In this document: positions 57,309 through 64,000 of the stretch, in pieces | Numbering within the stretch: the stretch's first letter is position 1 | Layout: each line of letters starts with the position of its first letter | Assembly: GCA_027307235.1 (NCBI GenBank) | Contig: DAHUXH010000012.1 | Location: 124,001-188,000 of the forward strand | Direction: 5' to 3' | From: Vulcanimicrobiota bacterium | Lineage (GTDB): Bacteria; Vulcanimicrobiota; Vulcanimicrobiia; Vulcanimicrobiales; Vulcanimicrobiaceae | DNA: 64,000 nt | The notes under the pieces: model-generated | Database searches by the model: none | Told to the model about the DNA's origin: nothing | Seen by the model: only the letters and a program-made list of their open reading frames with translations | Made by a program: the position numbers and the translations under genes

Positions 57309-57725
57309 ATGTCATTCATTCGTACCGCGATGGCGGCCGCCGCAATCGCCGCCCTCGCTCTCCCCGCCTATGCCGACACCATGTCGTCGTCGATGTCGAA
57401 ACCGCTGACCGTCGCCCTCAAGGCACAAAACGGCAGCGGCGAGACGGGAACGGCCACGCTCACGCAGGCCGGCGCTAATCTCAAGGTCGTGATCAAGATC
57501 GACAAGCCCGTGGCGGCTGCGCAGCCGGTCCACATTCATCCGGGAACATGCGCGAAACTCAATCCGGCTCCGCAGTGGGCGCTCATGAACATCGTCAACG
57601 GTATGTCGACGACGACGCTCAAAGGCGTGAAGCTTGCGACCCTCACCGCCGGCTCATTCGCGATCAACGTTCACAAGAGCACGGCCGACCTCAAGACCTA
57701 CGTCGCGTGCGGCGACATCAAGTAA
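57309..57725 (+). CDS. Small secreted protein, Cu/Zn-SOD-like fold
   Basis: 138 residues. A signal peptide of about 22 residues is followed by a single beta domain with H75-I-H77-P-G-T-C81, His122 and a C-terminal Y-V-A-C134-G-D-I. The His pair, the Cys81-Cys134 pairing and the ending resemble SodC/CHRD-type domains. Several canonical SodC metal ligands are not evident, so activity is doubtful. ATG is 3 nt after the BNR stop, indicating an operon. Confidence 0.65.
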   Translation: MSFIRTAMAAAAIAALALPAYADTMSSSMSKPLTVALKAQNGSGETGTATLTQAGANLKVVIKIDKPVAAAQPVHIHPGTCAKLNPAPQWALMNIVNGMSTTTLKGVKLATLTAGSFAINVHKSTADLKTYVACGDIK

Positions 57726-57749
57726 CACCCTCGCGTTTTTCGTAACATG

Positions 57750-57784
57750 AAAAACGGCGTCGAGTCATTTCGGCGCCGTTTTTC
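57750..57784. terminator. Rho-independent terminator
   Basis: AAAAACGGCG (57750-57759) pairs with CGCCGTTTTT (57774-57783), a 10-bp stem whose A- and T-rich ends make it effective in both directions. It lies between the convergent SodC-like gene and the solute-binding lipoprotein gene. Confidence 0.88.
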
Positions 57785-57828
57785 TGTCCAAGACTCAGGC
57801 GACGGAAACGGCCATACTCCGACGGCTC

Positions 57829-59424
57829 CTAGATCGACCACTGATAGGAGTTCCAGGACGGCGTTACCGGGTTGGGCGCGAAGCCTTTGAGATCGTTGCT
57901 AATGGGTTGGGCTTGCTTGACCCACCATAGGAAATCTTCCGGCACGTCGCGCGCCAGATCTCGTTCGATACGATGATACGCCTGCGCGCGCGTCGGCACA
58001 TCGTAATGCGTGAGCGCAGCCTCCTGCGCGGCGCCGACGTCGTTGTTGCAATAGCGCGTGTAATCGTAGCCGCCCGGCGGAATGCTGGTGCAGGCGTACT
58101 GCGCTGAATCGTCCGGGTCGAGTCCCGCGTACCACCCGCCGAACATCACGTCGAACTTCCCGAGTTGCAGAATGCCGCCGTCGCCGGCGGCACCGAACAG
58201 TTGCGCTCCGGGGTAAGAGCGCAACTGGAGGTCGATGCCGACCTTCCGCAGCATCGCTTGAACGAGGATCGCGCTTTGCCGGCGGGTCAGATTTCCGTTG
58301 TTCGTGACCGCCGCGAGTGAGAGCCGGATGCCGTTCTTTTGCAGTATCCCATCGCGGCCGGGAGTGAATCCGGCTTGGGCGAGCAGCCGCCGCGCTTCAT
58401 GCAGATCGAACGCGTGCCGTTTTACGCTCGGATCGTGCGCCCACATCCAGGCTGGATGGTCCTCCGTGGCGATCTCCTGCATGCCGCAGGTGAGCGTATC
58501 GACCAATTCCTTCTGGTCGATCGCGTCGGTGATGGCCCGACGCACACGGACGTCGTCGAGCGGCGCCCGGCGCAGATTGAAGCGAATCGATTCGTAGGCG
58601 TTTTGCTCGACGTACACGACGTGACTGCCGGGAACATGCGGCAGTTGCCGGCACGTGTTCGGAGAAGCTTGGAACATCCAGTCGATTTCGTGCGTCGTCA
58701 ATTCATTGATCGCGGTATTCTCGTTCGGAACCACGCGAATGATGATGTGCTTCAATTTCGGAGCACCCATGAAGTATGCGTCATTCGGGATCAATGAGAT
58801 ATGATCGCCTCTGACCCACTCCGCAACTTTGAATGGCCCCGTCCCGATGGGCATGTTGTTGAACGCCACGCGGTTGAGGTCATGATAACGGCCCAAGAGA
58901 TGTTCGGGGAGAATTCGCGTCGGACTGTCGCTCTCCCCGAACAAGGCAGTGACCGCGGGTGCGAAGCGATGCTTGAGATGGAAGACGACGGTGAAGTCGT
59001 CAGGCGTGTCGACGCTGCGCACCTGATCGTACCCGTTGCGCGACGGCGTGTCGTTGGCTGGATTCATGATGGCTTGCCACGAGAACTTCACGTCTTTGCT
59101 GGTGAACGGCGCGCCGTCGTGCCAGCGTACGTTCCGCCGAAGGTGATACGTGATCGTGAGCCCGTCCCGGCTGATGCCGCCATTCCGCAATGTCGGAACG
59201 GTCTGCGCCAGATCAGGCAGAAGCTTGCCATGCTCGTCCGCCGTCACTAGCAAATCGAAGATGAAGGCATGCACCATCGCATCGGTCGTGTTCGACGCCA
59301 TGATCGGATTCAACGTGGCCGGCTCAAGCGGAATCGCGATGCGCAGAGTGCCCGGGATCGTTCCGGCTTTCGTGCAGCCGGCAAGAACACAGGCGATCAG
59401 CGCCATCGTCAACACGCGTTTCAT
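57829..59424 (-). CDS. Peptide/nickel-type ABC solute-binding lipoprotein (family 5)
   Basis: A 531-residue SBP_bac_5 protein. ATG 59424 has GGAGG 9 nt upstream and gives a clean signal with lipobox L-A-G-C (Cys17); ATG 59430 is only 4 nt from the ribosome site. The fold shows L-R-R-N-V-R-W-H-D-G-A-P-F-T-S-K-D-V and G-T-G-P-F-K-V. No permease or ATPase is adjacent, so it is an orphan that must pair with a distant transporter. Oligopeptides are the usual ligand. Confidence 0.92.
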   Translation of the reverse strand: MKRVLTMALIACVLAGCTKAGTIPGTLRIAIPLEPATLNPIMASNTTDAMVHAFIFDLLVTADEHGKLLPDLAQTVPTLRNGGISRDGLTITYHLRRNVRWHDGAPFTSKDVKFSWQAIMNPANDTPSRNGYDQVRSVDTPDDFTVVFHLKHRFAPAVTALFGESDSPTRILPEHLLGRYHDLNRVAFNNMPIGTGPFKVAEWVRGDHISLIPNDAYFMGAPKLKHIIIRVVPNENTAINELTTHEIDWMFQASPNTCRQLPHVPGSHVVYVEQNAYESIRFNLRRAPLDDVRVRRAITDAIDQKELVDTLTCGMQEIATEDHPAWMWAHDPSVKRHAFDLHEARRLLAQAGFTPGRDGILQKNGIRLSLAAVTNNGNLTRRQSAILVQAMLRKVGIDLQLRSYPGAQLFGAAGDGGILQLGKFDVMFGGWYAGLDPDDSAQYACTSIPPGGYDYTRYCNNDVGAAQEAALTHYDVPTRAQAYHRIERDLARDVPEDFLWWVKQAQPISNDLKGFAPNPVTPSWNSYQWSI

Positions 59425-59479
59425 TACCATGGGACCTCCGTACAAGACACAGTGCTCGGAACACCGTGGGCCGAGGCAC

Positions 59480-60082
59480 TTACCGTGTGGCGCGAAATGT
59501 CTTTCCTAGATGTTCGCTGCGGCCGAAATAGTGGCGAAACTTGTACGTGAGCGGATGCCATTGCTCAACGTCGACGTGATCGTGCTCGAGTACGATCGAT
59601 TCGTGCGCGTGCACGCGCTCGACATGCGCTTGGACGATGGCAAATGGCTCGTCGTCTCCTGTTGAGGTCTGAATATCGACGACCCGCGCTTCGAATTGTA
59701 ACGGGCACTCTTCCACGCGCGGCGGCGCCACGATCTCGCTCGGGATGGGCGTGAGCTGCGCCTCTTTGAACTTTTGTGCCTCATGGCGGAACCGGTTGGC
59801 CAGCTTTGCCTCCGGCACCGGCGTGCGGCCGGTGAGCGGCGCAAGCCGCTCGACGTGCTCCCACAGTTCGGGGCTTGGAAAGTTGATCGTCAATTCCGGG
59901 CGCAGGCGCAGATTCGCGATCGTCTGTCCGGCTAGGCCGAGCCCAAGGACGATCGTCTTGTGCAACGCCCACGTCGATGACATGGGCGCTAGGTTCGGGC
60001 TTCCATCGTCATTGACGGTGGCGAGCAGCGCCACTGGCGTTCCGTAATACAAAATCGGCGGTGAAATCACAACGGTCTTCAT
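59480..60082 (-). CDS. Flavin reductase-like FMN-binding split-barrel protein
   Basis: A 200-residue protein with the flavin-reductase-like domain: P-V-A-L-L-A-T-V-N-D-D-G-S-P-N-L-A-P near residues 16-33, then strands and F-K-E-A-Q-L. Relatives reduce FMN for monooxygenases or bind FMN. ATG 60082 is the conserved start; ATG 60100 adds six residues. It is divergent from an ArsR-type regulator with a perfect palindrome in between, so it is the likely regulated target. Confidence 0.85.
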   Translation of the reverse strand: MKTVVISPPILYYGTPVALLATVNDDGSPNLAPMSSTWALHKTIVLGLGLAGQTIANLRLRPELTINFPSPELWEHVERLAPLTGRTPVPEAKLANRFRHEAQKFKEAQLTPIPSEIVAPPRVEECPLQFEARVVDIQTSTGDDEPFAIVQAHVERVHAHESIVLEHDHVDVEQWHPLTYKFRHYFGRSEHLGKTFRATR

Positions 60083-60106
60083 CGCGGACCAGTCTACCAT
60101 GCGGAA

Positions 60107-60126
60107 AGTTCGGTATTGGCCGAACT
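60107..60126. promoter_or_regulatory. Candidate ArsR operator
   Basis: AGTTCGG-TATTGG-CCGAACT is a perfect inverted repeat with 7-nt arms and a 6-nt spacer. It is placed 24 nt upstream of the flavin-reductase ATG (60082) and 12-24 nt upstream of the ArsR start candidates. Position and symmetry suit a dimeric winged-helix regulator acting on both promoters. Confidence 0.65.
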
Positions 60127-60137
60127 ATCATGGTGGT

Positions 60138-60869
60138 ATGATCCGCAGTATGGCGCGACCCGACCTGGCGCGAATCGGCGCGGCGATCGGTGACCCTGCA
60201 CGAGCCGCGATGCTCTCCGCGTTGCTCGGCGGAGAGCGTTTGCCCGCCGGAGACCTCGCGAAGGTGGCCGGTATCGCACCGCCGACGGCGAGCGAGCACC
60301 TCGCCCGATTGCTCGACGCGGGGCTCGTCGTCTGCATCCCCAGCGGCCGGCACCGCTACTACGGTCTTGCCGGCGCGCACGTTGCCGGAGTTCTCGAAGC
60401 ACTCGATGCGATCGCTCCGCCGCGCACGGTTCGCACGCTCGCCGACAGTCAGGCAGATGAAGCGCTGCGCTTCGCCCGGACCTGCTGGGATCATCTCGCC
60501 GGCCGTCTCGGAGTGGCGTTAAGCGAAGCACTGCTCTCGCGCGGCGTCCTCCGCGTCGAACACGATGAATTTTTGTTGACGCGCGCCGGGGAGGACTGGT
60601 GCGGCGCCATCGGCGTCGACTTGGGTGAATTACGGCAACGGCGTCGGCGCTTCACACGCGCGTGCATCGACTGGAGCGAGCGGCGTCCGCATCTTGCGGG
60701 TGCGCTCGGCGCCGGGCTCGCGCAGGTGTGTTTTCATCGGGCGTGGATACGGCGCATCCCCGGCGGCCGCGCGCTGCGCGTCACCGAGAGCGGCACGGCC
60801 GCATTCTCCGAACACTTCGGTCTGCTCGTCGAAGCGCGAGCAAAGCGTATTCTCTCGGCTACGAAATGA
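60138..60869 (+). CDS. ArsR-family transcriptional regulator
   Basis: About 243 residues. The winged helix is N-terminal (about 10-85; I-A-P-P-T-A-S-E-H-L-A-R-L as recognition helix, then R-H-R-Y-Y wing). The 150-residue C-terminal extension makes it longer than typical ArsR (about 110) and probably senses the signal; it has no obvious metal Cys cluster. ATG 60138 or 60150 is favoured, because ATG 60099 precedes the palindrome. The stop overlaps the convergent dehydratase by 11 nt. Confidence 0.85.
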   Translation: MIRSMARPDLARIGAAIGDPARAAMLSALLGGERLPAGDLAKVAGIAPPTASEHLARLLDAGLVVCIPSGRHRYYGLAGAHVAGVLEALDAIAPPRTVRTLADSQADEALRFARTCWDHLAGRLGVALSEALLSRGVLRVEHDEFLLTRAGEDWCGAIGVDLGELRQRRRRFTRACIDWSERRPHLAGALGAGLAQVCFHRAWIRRIPGGRALRVTESGTAAFSEHFGLLVEARAKRILSATK

Positions 60870-61809
60870 GTTCGGCGTAGCGGCGCGGATCGACGTTGCC
60901 GCCGCTTAAGATAATACCGACGCGTTTATCGGCAAGCGCCATGCCGGCGTAGAGCACGGCCGCGAGAGCGGCGGCTCCGCTGGGTTCGAGCACCAGCTTG
61001 AGGCGCTCGAAGGCAAAGCGCATCGCGTCGCGGAGTTGATCGTCGGTCACCGTTACGATGCCGCGCGCATGACGGCGGATGATCGACAAGGTGAGATCGC
61101 TCGGCGACTGCGTCTGCAGGCCGTCAGCGATCGTGCGCGGCACGTCGATGACGACACGCTCGCCGCGATCGAGCGATTGACGCACGTCGTCACCGGCCTC
61201 GGGCTCGACGCCCCACAACTCGATCCCCGCATCGAGGCCGTGCGCTGCCAGGCACGTGCCCGAGAAGAGCCCGCCGCCGCCGACCGGCGCGACGATCGCG
61301 TCGAGCGGCGCGGCATCCTGGAGTAATTCGAGGGCCGCCGTGCCCGCGCCGGCGATGATGCGTTCGTCATCGTAGGGCGGCACGAGCGTCGCACCGCGCT
61401 CTTCGCAGAGGCGCTGTGCGATCACGGCCCGGTTCTCCTCGGAGCGCTCGTAAAGAACGACCTCGGCACCATAACCGCGTGTCGCCGCGAGTTTCGATTC
61501 CGGCGCATCGCGCGGCATGACGATCGTCGCGGGAACTTGCAGCAACTGTGCGGCTAGCGCAACGCCCTGTGCGTGGTTGCCGCTCGAATAGGCGACGACT
61601 CCGCGCGAGCGCTCGCCGGCATTCAATTGCGCGAGCCGATTGTACGCCCCGCGAAACTTGAACGCTCCCATACGCTGCAAGTTCTCGCACTTGACGAAGA
61701 CGTGTGCCTCGACGCGCTCGTCGAGCGTGCGCGACGTCACGACCGGAGTTCGATGTGCGACCCCTCGTAGGCGTTGCGCGGCGGAACGAACGTCTTCGAA
61801 TGCGACCAT
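60859..61809 (-). CDS. Threonine/serine dehydratase, PLP-dependent, without regulatory domain
   Basis: A 316-residue fold-type-II PLP enzyme. The Schiff-base Lys51 is in G-A-F-K-F-R-G-A-Y-N, S-S-G-N-H-A-Q-G grips phosphate-side residues and the G-G-G-G-L loop binds PLP phosphate. It deaminates Thr or Ser. It lacks the C-terminal ACT domain of biosynthetic IlvA, so it resembles catabolic TdcB; serine racemase is an alternative. It begins 3 nt after the lipoprotein gene. Confidence 0.92.
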   Translation of the reverse strand: MVAFEDVRSAAQRLRGVAHRTPVVTSRTLDERVEAHVFVKCENLQRMGAFKFRGAYNRLAQLNAGERSRGVVAYSSGNHAQGVALAAQLLQVPATIVMPRDAPESKLAATRGYGAEVVLYERSEENRAVIAQRLCEERGATLVPPYDDERIIAGAGTAALELLQDAAPLDAIVAPVGGGGLFSGTCLAAHGLDAGIELWGVEPEAGDDVRQSLDRGERVVIDVPRTIADGLQTQSPSDLTLSIIRRHARGIVTVTDDQLRDAMRFAFERLKLVLEPSGAAALAAVLYAGMALADKRVGIILSGGNVDPRRYAELIS

Positions 61810-61812
61810 CGG

Positions 61813-62196
61813 CTACAGCGCGGCTCCCGGCGGCGCCACGTGGTATTGCCAGCGCACGACCTTCCCATGGTCGTCGAGTTGTAGACGCTCGTGGTAGAGC
61901 GCGTTCTCGAACTTCACGCTGAAGCAATACCAACTGGGCTCGCATCCTTGCGTCACTTGTTTGACCGAGACCAATTTTCCGAGGTGGCTCAGTTCGTCGG
62001 CCATCGCACCGATCTGCGCGTCGGTGGGACGCATGCCGGGCGCGATCTCAGTCTCCACGGGCGAGAAGTTGTCGCTCATCGCGGCGCGTGTGAATTGATC
62101 GGCCAGCGACTCGTAATGATTCTCGAATGAGCACGCGGCGAGTGCGAGCGATGCCGCGAGCGCGGTGAGCGCGGTGAGCGCGAGACGGTAGTTCAT
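61813..62196 (-). CDS. Hypothetical lipoprotein
   Basis: 127 residues with a signal ending in lipobox L-A-A-C (Cys22). The mature part has a helical first half and a strand-rich second half, with an internal Cys pair (C-E-P-S-W-Y-C) that could form a disulfide. I do not recognise it. Its ATG overlaps the prfC stop (ATGA) and its stop is 3 nt before the dehydratase, giving a tightly coupled but functionally mixed string. Confidence 0.75.
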   Translation of the reverse strand: MNYRLALTALTALAASLALAACSFENHYESLADQFTRAAMSDNFSPVETEIAPGMRPTDAQIGAMADELSHLGKLVSVKQVTQGCEPSWYCFSVKFENALYHERLQLDDHGKVVRWQYHVAPPGAAL

Positions 62197-63815
62197 GATG
62201 CGACGGTCTCCTCTGCATCGACGGCGGTACCTTCGACAAAGCCGACGGCCGGGTTCCATTCCCGCGCGAGGCGCAGGCTCCATTCGCTTTCGAAAAGCAC
62301 GACCGGCCGGCCGCTCCAGTCTTCGACGAGCTTGGCATTCGACGGCAGTTGCATGCGGGCAGCGGCATCGGAGTCGAGCTGCACGCGGCACGCCAGCGAA
62401 TAGGGCAACGCGGTGAAATGCGTCTTGACGTTGTACTCCGACTCCAAGCGATACTTCACCACTTCGAACTGCAGCGCGCCGACCGCGGCCAGTATCGGCT
62501 CGGTGCGCGGCGATCCGAACGGATACATCACTTGGATCGCCCCCTCTTCACGCAACTGCTCGATGCCCTTTCCGAACGACTTGTAGCTCGAAGTGTCGAT
62601 ACTCCGAACGCTCGCGAAATGTTCCGGCGCGAACGGGGGGATGGGATCGAAGCGCACGAGCGCACCTTCGCACAGCGTGTCGCCGATCGCGAACACGCCG
62701 GGATTCGCCAAGCCGACCACGTCGCCCGCGAACGCCGTCTCCAGCGATTCGCGCTCGTCCGCGAAGAGGCGCATCCCGCGCGACAAGCGCACCTCTTTGC
62801 CGGTGCGAGCGTTGCGTACCACCATGTCGCGCTCGAACTTCCCCGAGCAGACGCGCACGAACGCGATCCGGTCGCGGTGGCGGGGGTCCATGTTCGCCTG
62901 CACTTTGAAGACGAACCCGGTGAAGCGCTCGTCGTCGGGCGCAACCTCGCCGTGCGCGGCGCGACGTGCATGCGGCGACGGAGCCAACGTCACAAAACGA
63001 TCGAGGAAGAGCTGCACGCCGAAGTTCGTCCCGGCACTGCCGAAGAACACCGGCGACACGTCGCCGCGCAGCATCGCATCGCGATTGAAGTCCGCCCCCG
63101 CGCCGTCGAGTAATTCGATGCCGTCGATGAACTGCCGGTAGGTTTGGTCATCGACCAGTTCGCGCAACTGCGGATCGCGTGCATCGGCCGTCTGCACGGC
63201 CGCACGCTTGCTGCCGTGAGCCGAACGCTCGAACAAGTGCAACTCGCGCGTCTGGCGGTCGTAGACGCCTTTGAACGTTTCGCCGTTCCCAAGCGGCCAA
63301 TTCATCGGATAGACACCGATGCCGAGTACGTTCTCCAATTCGTCGAGCAGTTCGAGCGGATCGCGGCTGGGGCGATCCATCTTGTTGATGAACGTGAACA
63401 GCGGCAAGCGCCGCGCACGGCAGATCGCAAACAACTTTTTCGTCTGCGGCTCGACGCCCTTGGCGGCATCGATCAGCATGACCGCGGCATCGGCCGCAAG
63501 CAGCGTGCGATACGTATCCTCGCCGAAGTCTTGGTGGCCGGGTGTGTCGAGCAGGTTGACGACGAAGCTCTCGCCGCCGGAGATCGCGTAAGGAAACTGC
63601 AAGACCGTCGAGGTGATCGAGATGCCGCGTTCGCGTTCGAGCGCCATCCAATCGCTGGTCGCTTGGCGCTGGCGCTTGCGCGCCGACACTTGACCCGCGA
63701 CTTGAATCGCACCGCCGTACAACAGCAGTTTTTCCGTGAGGGTGGTCTTGCCGGCGTCGGGATGCGAGATGATCGCGAACGTCCGGCGCTTGCGAACTTC
63801 GGGCGTGATGCTCAT
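62193..63815 (-). CDS. prfC: Peptide chain release factor 3
   Basis: A 540-residue translational GTPase that recycles RF1/RF2 after termination. G1 is S-H-P-D-A-G-K-T-T (17-25), G3 D-T-P-G-H-Q-D-F (90-97), and G4 N-K-M-D (144-147). The RF3-specific switch region R-K-R-Q-R-Q-A-T-S-D-W-M is present. It follows a partial gene by 6 nt and is coupled to the lipoprotein downstream. Confidence 0.97.
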   Translation of the reverse strand: MSITPEVRKRRTFAIISHPDAGKTTLTEKLLLYGGAIQVAGQVSARKRQRQATSDWMALERERGISITSTVLQFPYAISGGESFVVNLLDTPGHQDFGEDTYRTLLAADAAVMLIDAAKGVEPQTKKLFAICRARRLPLFTFINKMDRPSRDPLELLDELENVLGIGVYPMNWPLGNGETFKGVYDRQTRELHLFERSAHGSKRAAVQTADARDPQLRELVDDQTYRQFIDGIELLDGAGADFNRDAMLRGDVSPVFFGSAGTNFGVQLFLDRFVTLAPSPHARRAAHGEVAPDDERFTGFVFKVQANMDPRHRDRIAFVRVCSGKFERDMVVRNARTGKEVRLSRGMRLFADERESLETAFAGDVVGLANPGVFAIGDTLCEGALVRFDPIPPFAPEHFASVRSIDTSSYKSFGKGIEQLREEGAIQVMYPFGSPRTEPILAAVGALQFEVVKYRLESEYNVKTHFTALPYSLACRVQLDSDAAARMQLPSNAKLVEDWSGRPVVLFESEWSLRLAREWNPAVGFVEGTAVDAEETVAS

Positions 63816-63821
63816 GCTAGG

Positions 63822-64000
63822 TTAGAAGATCTTCGCTGCGGCATAGCTGCGCAACTGCGCGCCGCTCGCGTCGACGCGCAGCAAGAACAGCCGGTCGGAC
63901 GAGCGATAGAGCCGCGAGACGGGCGGAATGTGAAACCGATCGCGGCCGCGAGCGACGTCGACGGTGTCACCGTGCACCATGATCGTGCAGGCGCCATAGC
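63822..64000 (-). CDS. C-terminal fragment of an unidentified protein (5' end outside window)
   Basis: The last 58 codons are visible in the frame ending TAA at 63822-63824. The segment reads Y-G-A-C-T-I-M-V-H-G-D-T-V-D-V, then R-L-Y-R-S-S-D-R-L-F-L-L-R-V-D, and ends A-A-A-K-I-F. This frame is preferred over the overlapping ATG frame at 63812-63997, which is Arg/Ser-rich shadow sequence. The family is not recognisable from this piece. It is 6 nt upstream of prfC and probably in the same operon. Confidence 0.6.
   Translation of the reverse strand, partial: YGACTIMVHGDTVDVARGRDRFHIPPVSRLYRSSDRLFLLRVDASGAQLRSYAAAKIF

Noticed and set aside
63812-63997. 61-codon ATG frame at the right edge
   Set aside because: Arg/Ser-rich and overlaps prfC; the neighbouring frame ending at 63822 reads as a normal protein C-terminus.

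Overview
The window is 64 kb of high-GC (roughly 60-65% by eye), densely coded bacterial chromosome with no rRNA, tRNA, CRISPR array, integrase or transposase gene that I can see. Three TonB-dependent-receptor-like barrels, a heptose bisphosphate phosphatase (gmhB), several lipoproteins and two lytic transglycosylases point to a diderm. The mix of sortilin-like BNR propellers, receptors with an N-terminal carboxypeptidase-regulatory-like domain and actinobacterial-looking enzymes would suit Candidatus Eremiobacterota (WPS-2) or a similar environmental lineage. That placement is an inference from family content only.

Layout. 1-9.7 kb: two large sortilin-like BNR propeller proteins (the first cut by the window edge) around a fluoride-export operon (small membrane protein, DUF190, CrcB), a lytic transglycosylase and gmhB, then thiC behind a TPP riboswitch. 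9.7-17.5 kb: a double-lobed aspartic protease with a PDZ domain, a DMT exporter, pyruvate dehydrogenase aceE-aceF without a linked E3 gene, then a small accessory zone. That zone holds a 98-bp palindromic repeat, a promoter-driven 39-codon proline-rich ORF, a VOC protein and a low-GC orphan gene. 17.5-26.6 kb: the coupled operon TVP38-rnd-acnA, a VKOR-like protein, a secreted orphan, a divergent RpiB-family isomerase, a NUDIX/MBL pair and a quinone oxidoreductase. 26.6-38.8 kb: three TonB-dependent-receptor-like proteins, the last two a tandem duplicate pair sharing a promoter motif, plus a BolA/monothiol-glutaredoxin/sulfurtransferase cluster, a metallophosphoesterase and an EVE protein.

38.9-49.9 kb: ppk1, a four-gene osmoprotectant ABC transporter with 4-nt overlaps, a CBM9/DUF5916-type barrel protein, and an operon of transglycosylase, lipoprotein, APC permease and egtD. 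49.9-57.7 kb: a fatty-acid-hydroxylase-like membrane protein next to a diacylglycerol-glycosyltransferase-like enzyme, a second inverted copy of the palindromic repeat, a ROK glucokinase divergent from a Cys-cluster protein, an HSL-type esterase, the third BNR propeller and a SodC-like secreted protein. 57.8-64 kb: a family 5 solute-binding lipoprotein, a flavin reductase divergent from an ArsR regulator across a perfect palindrome, and the coupled string orphan-prfC-lipoprotein-threonine/serine dehydratase.

The genome is compact. Many same-strand pairs overlap by ATGA or GTGA, convergent genes overlap at their stops, and several divergent pairs have fewer than 30 nt between starts. The least explained signals are the two-copy palindrome at convergent 3' ends, the isolated small ORF with a near-consensus sigma70 promoter, and the palindromes or hairpins placed on start regions.
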